Assembly: GCA_025024175.1 (NCBI GenBank)
Contig: QCXZ01000119.1
Span: 1-64,000, forward strand
Direction: 5' to 3'
DNA length: 64,000 nt
Source: Rhyzopertha dominica
Lineage: Eukaryota > Arthropoda > Insecta > Coleoptera > Bostrichidae
Both the position numbers and the translations under genes were made by a program. Positions 55,433 to 64,000 of the stretch are shown here, piece after piece (positions within the stretch are counted from its first letter, which is position 1; the number at the start of each line of letters is the position of its first letter). The notes beneath the pieces were generated by a model. That model had not been told where the DNA came from, searched no databases, and saw only the letters and a program-made list of their open reading frames with translations.

Positions 55433-57904
55433 AATATTACAAAAGAAGATCTGGTAAACAATAATGGTACCAGGTTAATAGAATTTTGTATAGAAAACGA
55501 GTTCATAATAGCAAACACGTTTTTCCAACACAGAAACATACACAAATACACTAGAGTGATGCATAATAGACAAGAATACTCCATTATAGACTATTTCCTA
55601 GTTCAAAGAAAGATGAGAAGAAAAGTGAAAGACGTAAGGGTCAGAAGAGGACCTGAAATTAACTCTGACCACTATTTAGTAGAAGCCAAGATTTGGAAAG
55701 ACACACAAGATGAGGAAAACAAAGATGTGATAAAGGAGAATGATAAACAAGAGAATAAGATGGTGATAAAAGCGTATAAGCTGAGAGAGTCTGAAGTAGC
55801 AGAGGAATATAATAAACTCTTTGAAAAGTACAAACAGAAGATGGAGACAACAGGCAGAGAGCTAGGTTTGGAACAAAACTGGAAAATATTCAAAACCATA
55901 GCACTGAAAGCTGCAACAGAAGCATGTGGGGTTATTAGGACAGGCTCAAATAAGAAACAGACACCATGGTGGAATGAATCAATCAAATTTCATGTGAAAG
56001 AAAAGAAAAGAGCCTGGAAACTTTATCTGCAGACAAAGAATGCAGCCGATTACAAATTATACAAAGACAAAAGCAAACTAGTCAAAAGCCTCGTACAAAA
56101 GGAAAAAAGAAAATGCTGGGAAGAATTTGGATGCAAGATGGAGCAAGATAGCAAGAGCAATCAAAAACTATTTTTTAAAGTACTCAAAAATCTTAGAAAG
56201 GGCAAGAGTCCAAAACTGGGACAAATAAAGGATAAACAAGGACGCATGTTGAGAAAGCAAAAGGATATCATGGAAAGATGGAGAGAATACTTCCAAAATT
56301 TGCTAGCAGTTGAAGACGGCGACGAAAAACAGGAAAAGATCGAAGAGGACAAAACCTATGGGAGGGCCATACAGGAAGGGAGAGAAATAAATGAAATCAT
56401 GAAAGAAGAATTAAAAGAAGCCATAAAGAAACTCAAGTGGGGTAAGGCAGCTGGGCATGATGATATAAAACCAGAAATGTTAAAAAAGCTAAATGACGTA
56501 AACTTGACACACCTGCTAAAGATAATAAACCAGGCATGGGCAGAGGGAAGTGTTCCAGAGGATTGGAAAGTGGGAGTAATTGTTCCGATATTTAAGAAAG
56601 GAGATAGCAAAGAGTGCCAAAACTATAGAGGCATCACCCTGCTAAGTGTGGTTAGTAAAGTGTACGAAAGTATTCTAGAACAGAGGCTGAGGAGTGTGGT
56701 AGAAGATCAATTGGAAGAATCACAGTGCGGATTCAGAAAGGGCAGAAGCATCCAAGATCAGGTGCACATAGTAAAGCAAATAACAGAGAAAACATTAATT
56801 CAGAATAAAGAAGTATACTTGGCATTTATAGACCTAGAGAAAGCGTTTGACAGAATTCCACGCTCAAATATATGGAAAATCTTAGATGAAAGAGGGGTGG
56901 ACAAAAACCTTATAAAAGCAATAAAAGGTCTTTATTTGAATAGTAGTAACTATGTAAGGATTTGCAAAAACAACTCAGAAACCTTTATAACAACCAAAGG
57001 AGTTCGACAGGGTGGAGTACTGAGTCCTCTCCTTTTCATAAGCGCCATGGACAATATAATAAAGACTACCAAAACACAAGTGAAACAACTTAAAATCGGA
57101 TACAAAAATCTGCAACCGGTGGGTTTAACTGAGTGCGCGTCTGCAGACGACGTGGTGCTATGTGCAGGAACTGAAAAAGACCTTCAACATAGTCTCCAAG
57201 TATGGAATGAAACATTAAAGTCATGGAACATGAAGATTAACTTAAACAAGACAAAGGTCATGCAAATAGGGAGAGTTGAAAAAAGGCTTGAAATTATGTT
57301 GAATGGTACAATACTAGAACAGGTTGATAGTTTTAAATATCTGGGAACTACATTAACGAGAGATGGTAAAAATGAGGAAGAAGTAAGCAGCAGGATACAG
57401 AGTGCAGCTAGATTGTACTATTCCCTAAATAACACATTCATCGGAAAAAGAGAGATAAGTAGAAAAACAAAAATGTCAGTGTATAAAACTGTCTTCAGAC
57501 CAATCCTGACATTTGGAAGTGAGTGCTGGACATTAAATGAAAAACTAAAATCAAGAATTCAGGCTATAGAAATGAAATTCTTAAGAAAAGTCAAGGGTAT
57601 CACACGAATAGACAGAATTAGAAATGACGATATAAGAGAGGAGCTGGGAGTCAGGGCAATCTCTAAATATATAGAAAACAACCAGCTGAAATGGTTCGGC
57701 CACCTGTCAAGAATGTCAAATGAAAGACCAGCCAAGAAGATTTGGGAAGCAAGGGTGAAACCGGACAGATCAAGGGGAAGACCATCTAAAACATGGGACA
57801 GTGTTGTGGCAAGCATACTTAAGGAGCGGGGACTAACATGGGAGAGTGCAATGAGAATGGCGAAAGACAAGAAAAAATGGACCGAAATAGTGTATAAATA
57901 TTAG
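55433..57904 (+). CDS. Non-LTR retrotransposon (LINE) endonuclease tail + RT, 5'-truncated
   Basis: Open frame of 823 codons after a TGA at 55430; first Met at 55556. Only the end of an AP-type endonuclease remains (IDYFLVQRK, then INSDHYLV with the catalytic SDH). RT: WGKAAGHDDIKPEML, VGVIVPIFKKGD, NYRGITLLSVVSKVYE, CGFRKGRS, LAFIDLEKAFDRI, GVRQGGVLSPLLF, ASADDVVLCAG, INLNKTKVM. The C-terminus has FGSECWTLN, KFLRKVKGITR, LKWFGHLSRM and SRGRPSKTWDSV, common in insect RTE-like and related LINEs; clade is tentative. The catalytic box F/YADD reads SADD (TCT at 57140-57142), the only obvious fault. No poly-A tail was identified. Confidence 0.93.
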   Translation, partial: NITKEDLVNNNGTRLIEFCIENEFIIANTFFQHRNIHKYTRVMHNRQEYSIIDYFLVQRKMRRKVKDVRVRRGPEINSDHYLVEAKIWKDTQDEENKDVIKENDKQENKMVIKAYKLRESEVAEEYNKLFEKYKQKMETTGRELGLEQNWKIFKTIALKAATEACGVIRTGSNKKQTPWWNESIKFHVKEKKRAWKLYLQTKNAADYKLYKDKSKLVKSLVQKEKRKCWEEFGCKMEQDSKSNQKLFFKVLKNLRKGKSPKLGQIKDKQGRMLRKQKDIMERWREYFQNLLAVEDGDEKQEKIEEDKTYGRAIQEGREINEIMKEELKEAIKKLKWGKAAGHDDIKPEMLKKLNDVNLTHLLKIINQAWAEGSVPEDWKVGVIVPIFKKGDSKECQNYRGITLLSVVSKVYESILEQRLRSVVEDQLEESQCGFRKGRSIQDQVHIVKQITEKTLIQNKEVYLAFIDLEKAFDRIPRSNIWKILDERGVDKNLIKAIKGLYLNSSNYVRICKNNSETFITTKGVRQGGVLSPLLFISAMDNIIKTTKTQVKQLKIGYKNLQPVGLTECASADDVVLCAGTEKDLQHSLQVWNETLKSWNMKINLNKTKVMQIGRVEKRLEIMLNGTILEQVDSFKYLGTTLTRDGKNEEEVSSRIQSAARLYYSLNNTFIGKREISRKTKMSVYKTVFRPILTFGSECWTLNEKLKSRIQAIEMKFLRKVKGITRIDRIRNDDIREELGVRAISKYIENNQLKWFGHLSRMSNERPAKKIWEARVKPDRSRGRPSKTWDSVVASILKERGLTWESAMRMAKDKKKWTEIVYKY

Positions 57905-58409
57905 TAATGTTAATAAGTAGCAAAAGAAATATCACCCGACACCTGTTTTGAGACTATGTATAGTTTGTGGCAAGGCATGGAATTTTCTATGTACTTGATA
58001 TATTATATATTGATATACTTAAACAAACATTTTAACTCTTGAATTTTTTACTTATTGTATTTTTATTTCAGCAGTGTAGTGGGTTTAACGTTTTAAAATG
58101 GTTTCTTGACGCCCATTGTAGGCTAAAATACTTCAATACTAAAAAAACGTTCTATTTTTTACATTTATTATAATAAGGTAGTTGAAAAATTTAAGTGCTG
58201 TTAAGCGCCGATTGCACAAACGCGGACCAACTCAACATGGTGTTAACCCGGATCAAACCNGGGACTACTACTCTTGCTTGGCTACAGATGCTCGTTTGTA
58301 ACAATCAAAACGCAAATAATTTGAAAAATAATGAATATACTATGTAGACTTTAAAGAGAAATATCAGATTATTATGACCTATTCATAATTTTTGTCTGTT
58401 CCTGTATAC
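57905..58409. other. LINE 3' flank, no gene recognised
   Basis: The first ~100 bp may be the LINE 3' UTR; its end is not marked by a clear simple repeat or poly-A. A GC-richer patch at 58205-58300 contains one N. Confidence 0.4.
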
Positions 58410-58410
58410 A

Positions 58411-59465
58411 GGGTGTCCGCATTACGTGGGCAGCCTATCGAAATCTCAAAACTGGTGCAAAAATAGCACTATTTCACAGCATAACTGTTTTTGAAATAAC
58501 ACCTGCCAACTGAGATATTGACTGTTAAAAACGGGGGAAGAGAAACAGTTTCTCAAAAAAATCTGTTATAAGGCTTGATATAATTTGATCAAATTTTGAC
58601 TATTACTATTTGAAGTGAAAGCCGTTAAAATGATCAAGTTTGGGGGGACGTAAGGGGGCTAGCCCCCCACATTTTAACCCCTAACTTTAAAACGATCAAG
58701 TATTTTTTTAATTTTTGGGCCTTGTAAACAAAAATTGGAGTTGAATGTTAGGATTCACATTTTCACTGCTTAACTAAATAATTTTTTTTACCAAATTGGC
58801 CGTGATAAATAATGAAACTGTGTTTGATGTCACTGTTATATTGACATTTTGACAATACTTCACATTATTTGTTGCAAAAATTCTGAAATAGTATTAATGG
58901 AATATTCTTATTAATGAGTGTGTTACTCATTTATATGAATATTCCATCACTATTATTTCAGAATTTCTACAAATTTTTTGTCGAAATGTTAATGTTTTAT
59001 TACTTATCATGGACAATTTAATAAAAAAATGATTTACTTAGGCAGTGAAAATGTGAATCCTAACATGCAATTTTCTCGGAAAGGGTCAATTTTAGCCGCA
59101 TGAACAAATAAATTCATTTTTTGTTTACAAGGCCCAAAGGTTAAAAACACGTTTTTGAAAAAATACTTAATCGTTTTAAAGTTAAGGGTAAACATGTTGG
59201 CGCCCTTCCGACCATCCCAAAACATTTATTTAAAAAATCGTTTTAGCGGCTTCAACTTCAAATAACAGTAGCCAAAATCTGATGAAATTATATCAACCGG
59301 CCTAAGAGACGTTTTTGGAAAAACCTATTTCTCTTCCCCTATGTTTAAGTCAATATCTCAATAGGCCGGCGTTATTTCAAAAAAGTTATACTGTAAAATA
59401 GTGTCATTTTTGCACCAGTTTTCAGATTCCGAGAGATTGCCCTAATAATACGGGACACCCTTTAT
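58411..59465. repeat. Large foldback (palindromic) DNA element
   Basis: Arms of ~500 bp mirror each other around ~58925. Outer ends CAGGGTGTCCGCATTA and (reverse) AAGGGTGTCCCGTATTA; matching inner blocks include AAAACTGGTGCAAAAATAG, TGTTTACAAGGCCC/GGGCCTTGTAAACA, TTAGGATTCACATTTTCACTGC and GGAATATTC near the centre. TA flanks both ends, consistent with Tc1/mariner-type insertion. No transposase inside; probably non-autonomous. Confidence 0.88.
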
Positions 59466-59875
59466 ATACTGATTTCTAATTTAATAATAATTAATATTTT
59501 AATGACTTTTACTGAAGTTTCATGGTAAGGAAAGGAATTTCTAGACAAAAAAGAAAAATGTGCTGCTGAAGCTCCCGTATGAACTTTATTCCACATTCTA
59601 TTAACAAAAATAAATATGTTAGAAAAATTCATAAAATTATAAAATAAACTTAATATTAAACTCTCACCTACATCTTTTCGTAAGGTTCTTTAACCACAAA
59701 ACTTTAACTAAAAACTTCAATTATAAAATAAATGGTAACGATGTACTAGCACTCACAATAGTTACAAGTAAAAAGTATCCTTGAAAACAGAAATAATAAT
59801 AAAAAACACTACTAGTAAAATGTATATGATAAAGTAAGTTCTAGTCCATAGGTGTGGGGAAACCTGTTCATTCCT
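59466..59875. other. No gene recognised
   Basis: AT-rich 3' flank of the minus-strand recombinase-like gene. Confidence 0.5.
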
Positions 59876-61234
59876 CTAGCGTACTTTTAATTTTCCTGTG
59901 TAGATATTATATACAACTGCTTTCACAGATGTCCTCTTTTTGCCCTTGAATAAATCTCCATACATAGAGATCATCTTGTCCACTTCATGCTTTTTGGGAG
60001 CTTTTCGTTCTTTAATATGTACTTCAAGATGTTTGCTTATTATCCGCTTTTGTTTTATTGTCCAAGCTTCCCTGGGAATATTTTTTTTCTCTATTTTATG
60101 GCCTCTCGACATTGTTTCAGGATTTGTAGACTGTTCTTCAGGCTGAATACTTCCAGAAGGAATATTTGTTTCTTCGTCGTCCACGTTTTGCTCCTCAATA
60201 ACCGCAGTGTCGGAATCATCAAGTATATTTTCAAAAACACAATTTTGCTCTATTGGAGTGAGATCTATATCAATGTCATCGAGTGTCTTACCTCTAAACT
60301 GTTACGCTCCTCCTTCGTTCATAAGCAATAGCAATTTAGACACCTTTGCTGTTTGGTAAGTATCGTCAGGCATTCGATAAAAGTTGCAGTGAGTTTTCAG
60401 CGTATGTCCCATATTTTGAAAGCTGTTCCAAATCGTTGTCTTTAAATTGCAGCAATTGGGTTATTGTTGCTAGGTGTTTTCTGAGTTTAGTTGCTATAAT
60501 TGCATTCGGTCGCTGCACCTCACATTGTCTCACATATTTCTGCAAAACTTTTGTTCCGGCTACAAAACCTTTAGCATTTGTATGGAAAACATAGTCATTT
60601 TCAGTAACAAATTTTTCGCGTAACCCTACAAGTAGATCAAAATGACGCCGCATTTCCGGCGACAATAGTATAGGTACACCCCGCCCTCGCTTTCCTCTAA
60701 TGACAAGTCTGCTAAACGAACTCAATAGAATTTTCTCAGTTTCAGTTAATGCTGCTTGAAATTCGTTTTCTGGGCATTGCAGATTAACTGACTGGTATGT
60801 TTGTATTTTTAATTGTGCAACTTCTGCTGGACGTCGTCTGTTTAGTAGTATGATTTGAGTGTATAGTACGTCTTTCAATGAATTGTAAGCCGATACATTA
60901 GAGGTGTCTTGTTCAGCGTTGTGTAAAATTCGTTTGCAATACGTCGTAAAAAACTATTCAGTTTTTTTAGGTCGGAGGTCAAAGGTAGTAGTTCGCTCTT
61001 ATTCCATTTTTTCAAGTTCAAGTTGGATGAGGCCTGAGCCGAAACTTCATTTGCCCACTGTGATTCTATTAGAGTTTTTAATATGTTCAATTGGATATTT
61101 GCCATGTATTTATATTTTATTAAATTCCATATTAATAGGTAGCATCTAATCCACAAAGTGGCTGTGACAGCTTATAAATTCGAAAAAATGGATCGTAAGG
61201 TGTATTTTTAATATTAAAAATGTAAATATTTAAA
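59876..61234 (-). pseudogene. Tyrosine-recombinase-like protein, C-terminal half
   Basis: From 61156: IESQWANEVSAQASSNL, KWNKSELLPLTSDLKKLNSFL; a frameshift at ~60920; SLKDVLYTQIILLNRRRPAE; SFSRLVIRGKRGRGVPILLS; NDYVFHTN; TKLRKHLATITQLL. A second shift (~60415) leads to MGHTLKTHCNFYRMP. The RKH, GH and FY residues sit where the Arg/His box, His/Trp box and Tyr nucleophile lie in Crypton-like tyrosine recombinases. An in-frame TAA at ~60302 precedes FRGKTLDDIDIDL, and the last frame (60184-59876, reading to KGKKRTSVKAVVYNIYTGKL) matches the short C-terminal domain this family carries. Family recognised from insect and cnidarian proteins; function unknown. Confidence 0.75.
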
Positions 61235-62245
61235 GGGACCGCCAAAACGCGAACATATTGGCCGTGACGTCAGGTGTCTTGTAAATGGCCGCTTGTTTAC
61301 ATATGGGGTCAGCGCGTCACGCGTCAGCCTCAGCCCATCTATTTATCAGTTTGTTGTTTGCGTTCATTTTGTGACAAACGAATTAAAATACGCCAAGAAA
61401 AAGTGAAATACTTATAAGTTATGACTTCTGAAGGCATGTTCATTGTTATGGAATTTGTGTACAGCGACGAGCGGTTCAACGCGGCGGGTATGAGGAACGT
61501 AAAAGCAACAGCATAAGTGAACTTTTTATCAAATTAACGTAGCATTGATCATAGTGGGTTGTTGGAAACATACTATTTGTAAACATAAAAATGTAAGAAT
61601 CAAAAATGTACCCTAAACTTGACATTTATTTTAGAGGTCAGAATAAATATAAATTGCCATTTATTTTCGGGGCTCTTGCGGGTCGTTTCTGGTCTGGCTA
61701 ACAGTCGAATATATGGGGAACAACGTCGTTCTTTATTATAACATTTCCCTCTATCAACTTAAAACGCATATAATTTTTCATATCCTCTTCAAGCTATAAC
61801 AATATGGAAACTGAATGGTAAACACTTATAACCCCAAAAAGAATAATAAAACTTACAGTAAGAATTAAGATGATCTTCACAACAGAAAAACAATCTTTGC
61901 GATTTCGGCATAACACGCCTAGGGGCCTTAAACAACTTTTTCATACGTTGATAATCTCGAGGAACGGTTACAAATATTTTGTTAGCGGTACTGACTGATG
62001 TACTCTTACAGACAGGTACAAAACAGCACTTGTTTTGTTTTCCATACATAATAGATGCTTGTAAAACTACACAAATCACTTTTTGGTGCGACCTCTTACA
62101 CCGTGCTTTCAATAAACACAACACACAAGCTTTTCCAATACAAGAATGATACTACACCATTAAATAGCACGCTCCTCGGTAATGTTTACGTGACACTTGA
62201 CGTCACGAGTTGAATAACCTTGGATAAAAGCGTTTTGGCGGTGCC
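61235..62245 (-). mobile_element. THAP-bearing DNA transposon, 1,011 bp, inside the recombinase-like gene
   Basis: 16-bp terminal inverted repeats GGSACCGCCAAAACGC at 61235-61250 and 62230-62245 (one mismatch). Subterminal words GTGACGTCAGGTGTC and GTGACGTCAAGTGTC also mirror each other. The interior holds one THAP exon but no transposase core, so the copy is internally deleted. THAP plus TIRs suggests P-element kinship; a target-site duplication was not evident. Confidence 0.75.
61857..62124 (-). CDS. THAP-domain first exon of the transposon
   Basis: Frame includes MYGKQNKCCFVPVCKSTS, then IFVTVPRD, MKKLF and LFFCCEDH. C-x4-C (CFVPVC) and C-x2-H (CEDH) are the four zinc ligands of a THAP domain, about 55 residues apart. 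The exon ends at a GTAAGT donor (61856-61851 on the minus strand), after which the frame closes, as expected for an intron. Remaining transposase exons are missing from this copy. The DNA-binding finger itself looks complete. Confidence 0.8.
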
Positions 62246-63224
62246 TCCTAAGATTCGAATTTCAGACCTGAAATTCTCTACCTACAAATATTTTTTTTGT
62301 TTTTTTTACATGGCGTATGATATATATGCACTTCAAGATTCATTTTACGTAATTTAAAAAAAAGTGATAATACCCAATTCCTCCCGCCGCTCTTGACTGC
62401 CTGGCTCTGGTAAAAGTCGCATCACTCCCAAATCACAGCATTTTTTTAGTAGCGTTCCAAAATTCATTGCCAGAGTTGGCGACTCATACAAGTCAGTGTC
62501 GCTGTTGTATTAACACCGTCAACTATTTGCTTGAAGAGACATGGTCAAAGCAAGTCCATCAAGCACTTAACGTCTTTCGCTCTCTCTTTTGCAAACATTA
62601 ATAGTTTAGATAAACGTCGTACGTTCTGTCGCACACAGTCTAAGTTGCCTTTTGAGCGACGACCTTTTAAATAGGAATATGGATAATTGCATATAAGTTG
62701 ATCCCTTTAGCTGTTAATGTGACATCATCTGTCCGCATTCGTGGAAACAGTTCAGATGTGAGCACTTTATCATGCTTGAGCGTCAACAATAGCGTATTCT
62801 GCCTATCGATTTGTGCAGTTTGTCACTTTCCTTTTTCTAGATCGTTATTTTCGGCACAGAGTTTGGTGTGCCTATATAAGCTCTTCCTTTTGTAGTATGT
62901 ACAATAGCGACAGGGAAGATAATCTTCAGCAAGAGCTTTTGCGCTTGCTGGCAGTCTTCGTACCGATTTTATATATTGGGTATTGAAGCGATTTCGAATA
63001 AAGTTGCCTTTTTTCCTAAGTTGTGACAGAGCAAGTTTTCTGCGCGGGGAATCCTTTTGGTAGGACAATATCCGTTGGACGTCTAATTCGCAATTATGCC
63101 ATGCATATAAATGAGCAAATTGCGACACCTCTTTTTCACAAAACATGCAAAACTTTTCTATCTTTATAATTTTTTCTTATTACCACTTCAACAGCAGCAT
63201 CTGTCTGTTGACTTCCCTCGCTCA
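62246..63224 (-). pseudogene. Tyrosine-recombinase-like protein, N-terminal half with zinc fingers
   Basis: Probable start MSEGSQQTDAAVEVV at 63224, after TTGTTTTAG (acceptor-like). A shift near 63165 leads to KFCMFCEKEVSQFAHLYAWH (Cys2-His2-like), VQRILSYQKDSPRRKLALSQ, then YLPCRYCTYYKRKSLYRHTK-LC (second finger, ~62920). Further shifts: LKHDKVLTSELFPRM, LICNYPYSYLKGRRSKGNLD, VRRLSKLLMFAKERAKDV, and YESPTLAMNFGTLLKKCCDL near 62480. At least four frameshifts and a stop. The frame fades out at about 62390, ~145 bp before the THAP transposon, and homology resumes beyond it at ~61130. Confidence 0.72.
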
Positions 63225-63930
63225 TCTCAACCTCAGTTTTATCATGATTTGCCTAAAACAAGTTTAAAAATAGTTTTAAATAAAAGTTGCACCAAATCAA
63301 GTTGTCTACATCATAAAATATTTTTTGTTCCCACAAACTGTGCCATTTTTCTTACCGCTCCCAAATTTATGTAAGAAAGACACCCACTACATTTTTGTGT
63401 TCTTCAGTGAAAATAAAAGTCAGTTTGTTAGTCACGTATGAGGCATGCGTTATGCCTTTCTGAAGATACTTGAAGCAGAGAAAAACAATATCTCGGAAAA
63501 TAAAAACTTAGAAAAATGCGATTTCGCCGATAGATTAAGCATGAAAGACTGTTAATTAGCTATTTCAAAATTTTCAGTTTAACTGAAACGGTTTCCAAGT
63601 AGACAAGGCAATGTAATTTTCAACAGTAGGTAACTTTATAGATGAATTATTACTTATTTATTTCTACGTCATTAAATGTCATTAAGCTGTTGTAGTACAA
63701 GTGTCAAAATCTGCATTTTTCGATTAGTTTTACTTTCCGCCACTAAACTGTGATTTCCCGAGCGCTGCAAAGTCAAATTGTTAAAAAAAACTTCAAATAT
63801 CTTCAAATGCGATGTAACTCAGATCATGCACATGCATGGTTAACAAACTGACCTTTATTCTTAGCGTAAAAAAAGTGCAAAAATACGCAGGGTGTTCTAT
63901 GTCTATATCTCTATAAAAAAATAATTCAAG
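63225..63930. other. Upstream of the recombinase-like gene; no other gene seen
   Basis: AT-rich. The acceptor-like site near 63255 suggests an upstream exon, which I could not identify. Confidence 0.4.
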
Positions 63931-64000
63931 ATAGTAGCGGTCGTAGTTGAAATTACTTTTTATATTTTGGGGCTATTCNACCTATTGTTATTCAATTAAG
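63931..64000 (-). mobile_element. PLE end/start junction, cut by window edge
   Basis: Contains GTAGCGGTCGTAG (63935) and GGGGCTATTCNACCTATTGTT (split: GGGGCTATTC + ACCTATTGTT, 63970), the same pair of words seen at 44125/44170 and 48007/48048 where a PLE 5' leader meets the preceding unit's 3' end. Reads on the minus strand; the rest lies outside the window. Confidence 0.6.

Noticed and set aside
55659..57870. Minus-strand frames opposite the LINE
   Set aside because: Ser/Leu/Phe-rich shadows of a Lys/Glu-rich coding strand.

Overview
This is AT-rich animal, most likely insect, genomic DNA made almost entirely of transposable elements and their debris. The host call rests on a BEL/Pao retrotransposon (a lineage known only from metazoans), many Penelope-like elements (PLEs) with GIY-YIG endonucleases, introns with GT/AG ends, and the lack of any operon-like gene packing. 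The species cannot be named from sequence alone. About twenty isolated N characters occur, often inside reading frames, so some frameshifts may be assembly errors rather than real decay.

Layout. 0-1.4 kb: 3'-truncated PLE. 2.7-4.2 and 10.35-11.9 kb: two diverged direct copies of a ~1.55-kb non-coding unit. 5.9-6.1 kb: broken THAP-domain exons. 8.4-10.3 kb: a second PLE family with an inverted 5' arm. 14.0-16.5 kb: an antisense PLE followed by a PLE fragment. 16.5-17.4 and 21.7-22.5 kb: two inverted pogo-like transposase pseudogenes flanking ~4.3 kb of odd, repeat-bearing sequence. 24.0-26.7 kb: a well-defined cut-and-paste transposon with 32-bp perfect terminal inverted repeats and a large unusual transposase. 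26.7-31.7 kb: mostly unassigned, with a GC-rich island and a PLE tail. 31.9-32.2 kb: a cluster of palindromes. 32.2-48.3 kb: a PLE-dominated region (at least four families, two head-to-head inverted dimers, solo ends, (TA)n boundaries), interrupted by a ~370-bp tandem satellite and a 5'-truncated gypsy element. 48.6-54.2 kb: BEL/Pao element with both LTRs and a 5-bp target duplication. 55.4-57.9 kb: 5'-truncated LINE with an intact 823-codon frame. 58.4-59.5 kb: ~1-kb foldback element. 59.9-63.2 kb: broken minus-strand gene for a zinc-finger/tyrosine-recombinase-like protein, split by a 1,011-bp THAP-bearing DNA transposon.

The most interesting threads are: (1) a compact RNA-like motif, CTGANGA-W-stem-loop-stem-GAAA, at the 3' end of at least nine different PLE sequence types, with compensatory changes in the stem, resembling a hammerhead ribozyme core; (2) repeated zero-spacer head-to-head PLE dimers and a tandem pLTR/ORF junction; (3) the 24.0-26.7 kb transposon with subterminal iterons; (4) the recombinase-like gene interrupted by a THAP transposon; (5) the palindrome cluster at 32 kb. 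No CRISPR array, tRNA, rRNA or intact ordinary host gene was recognised.
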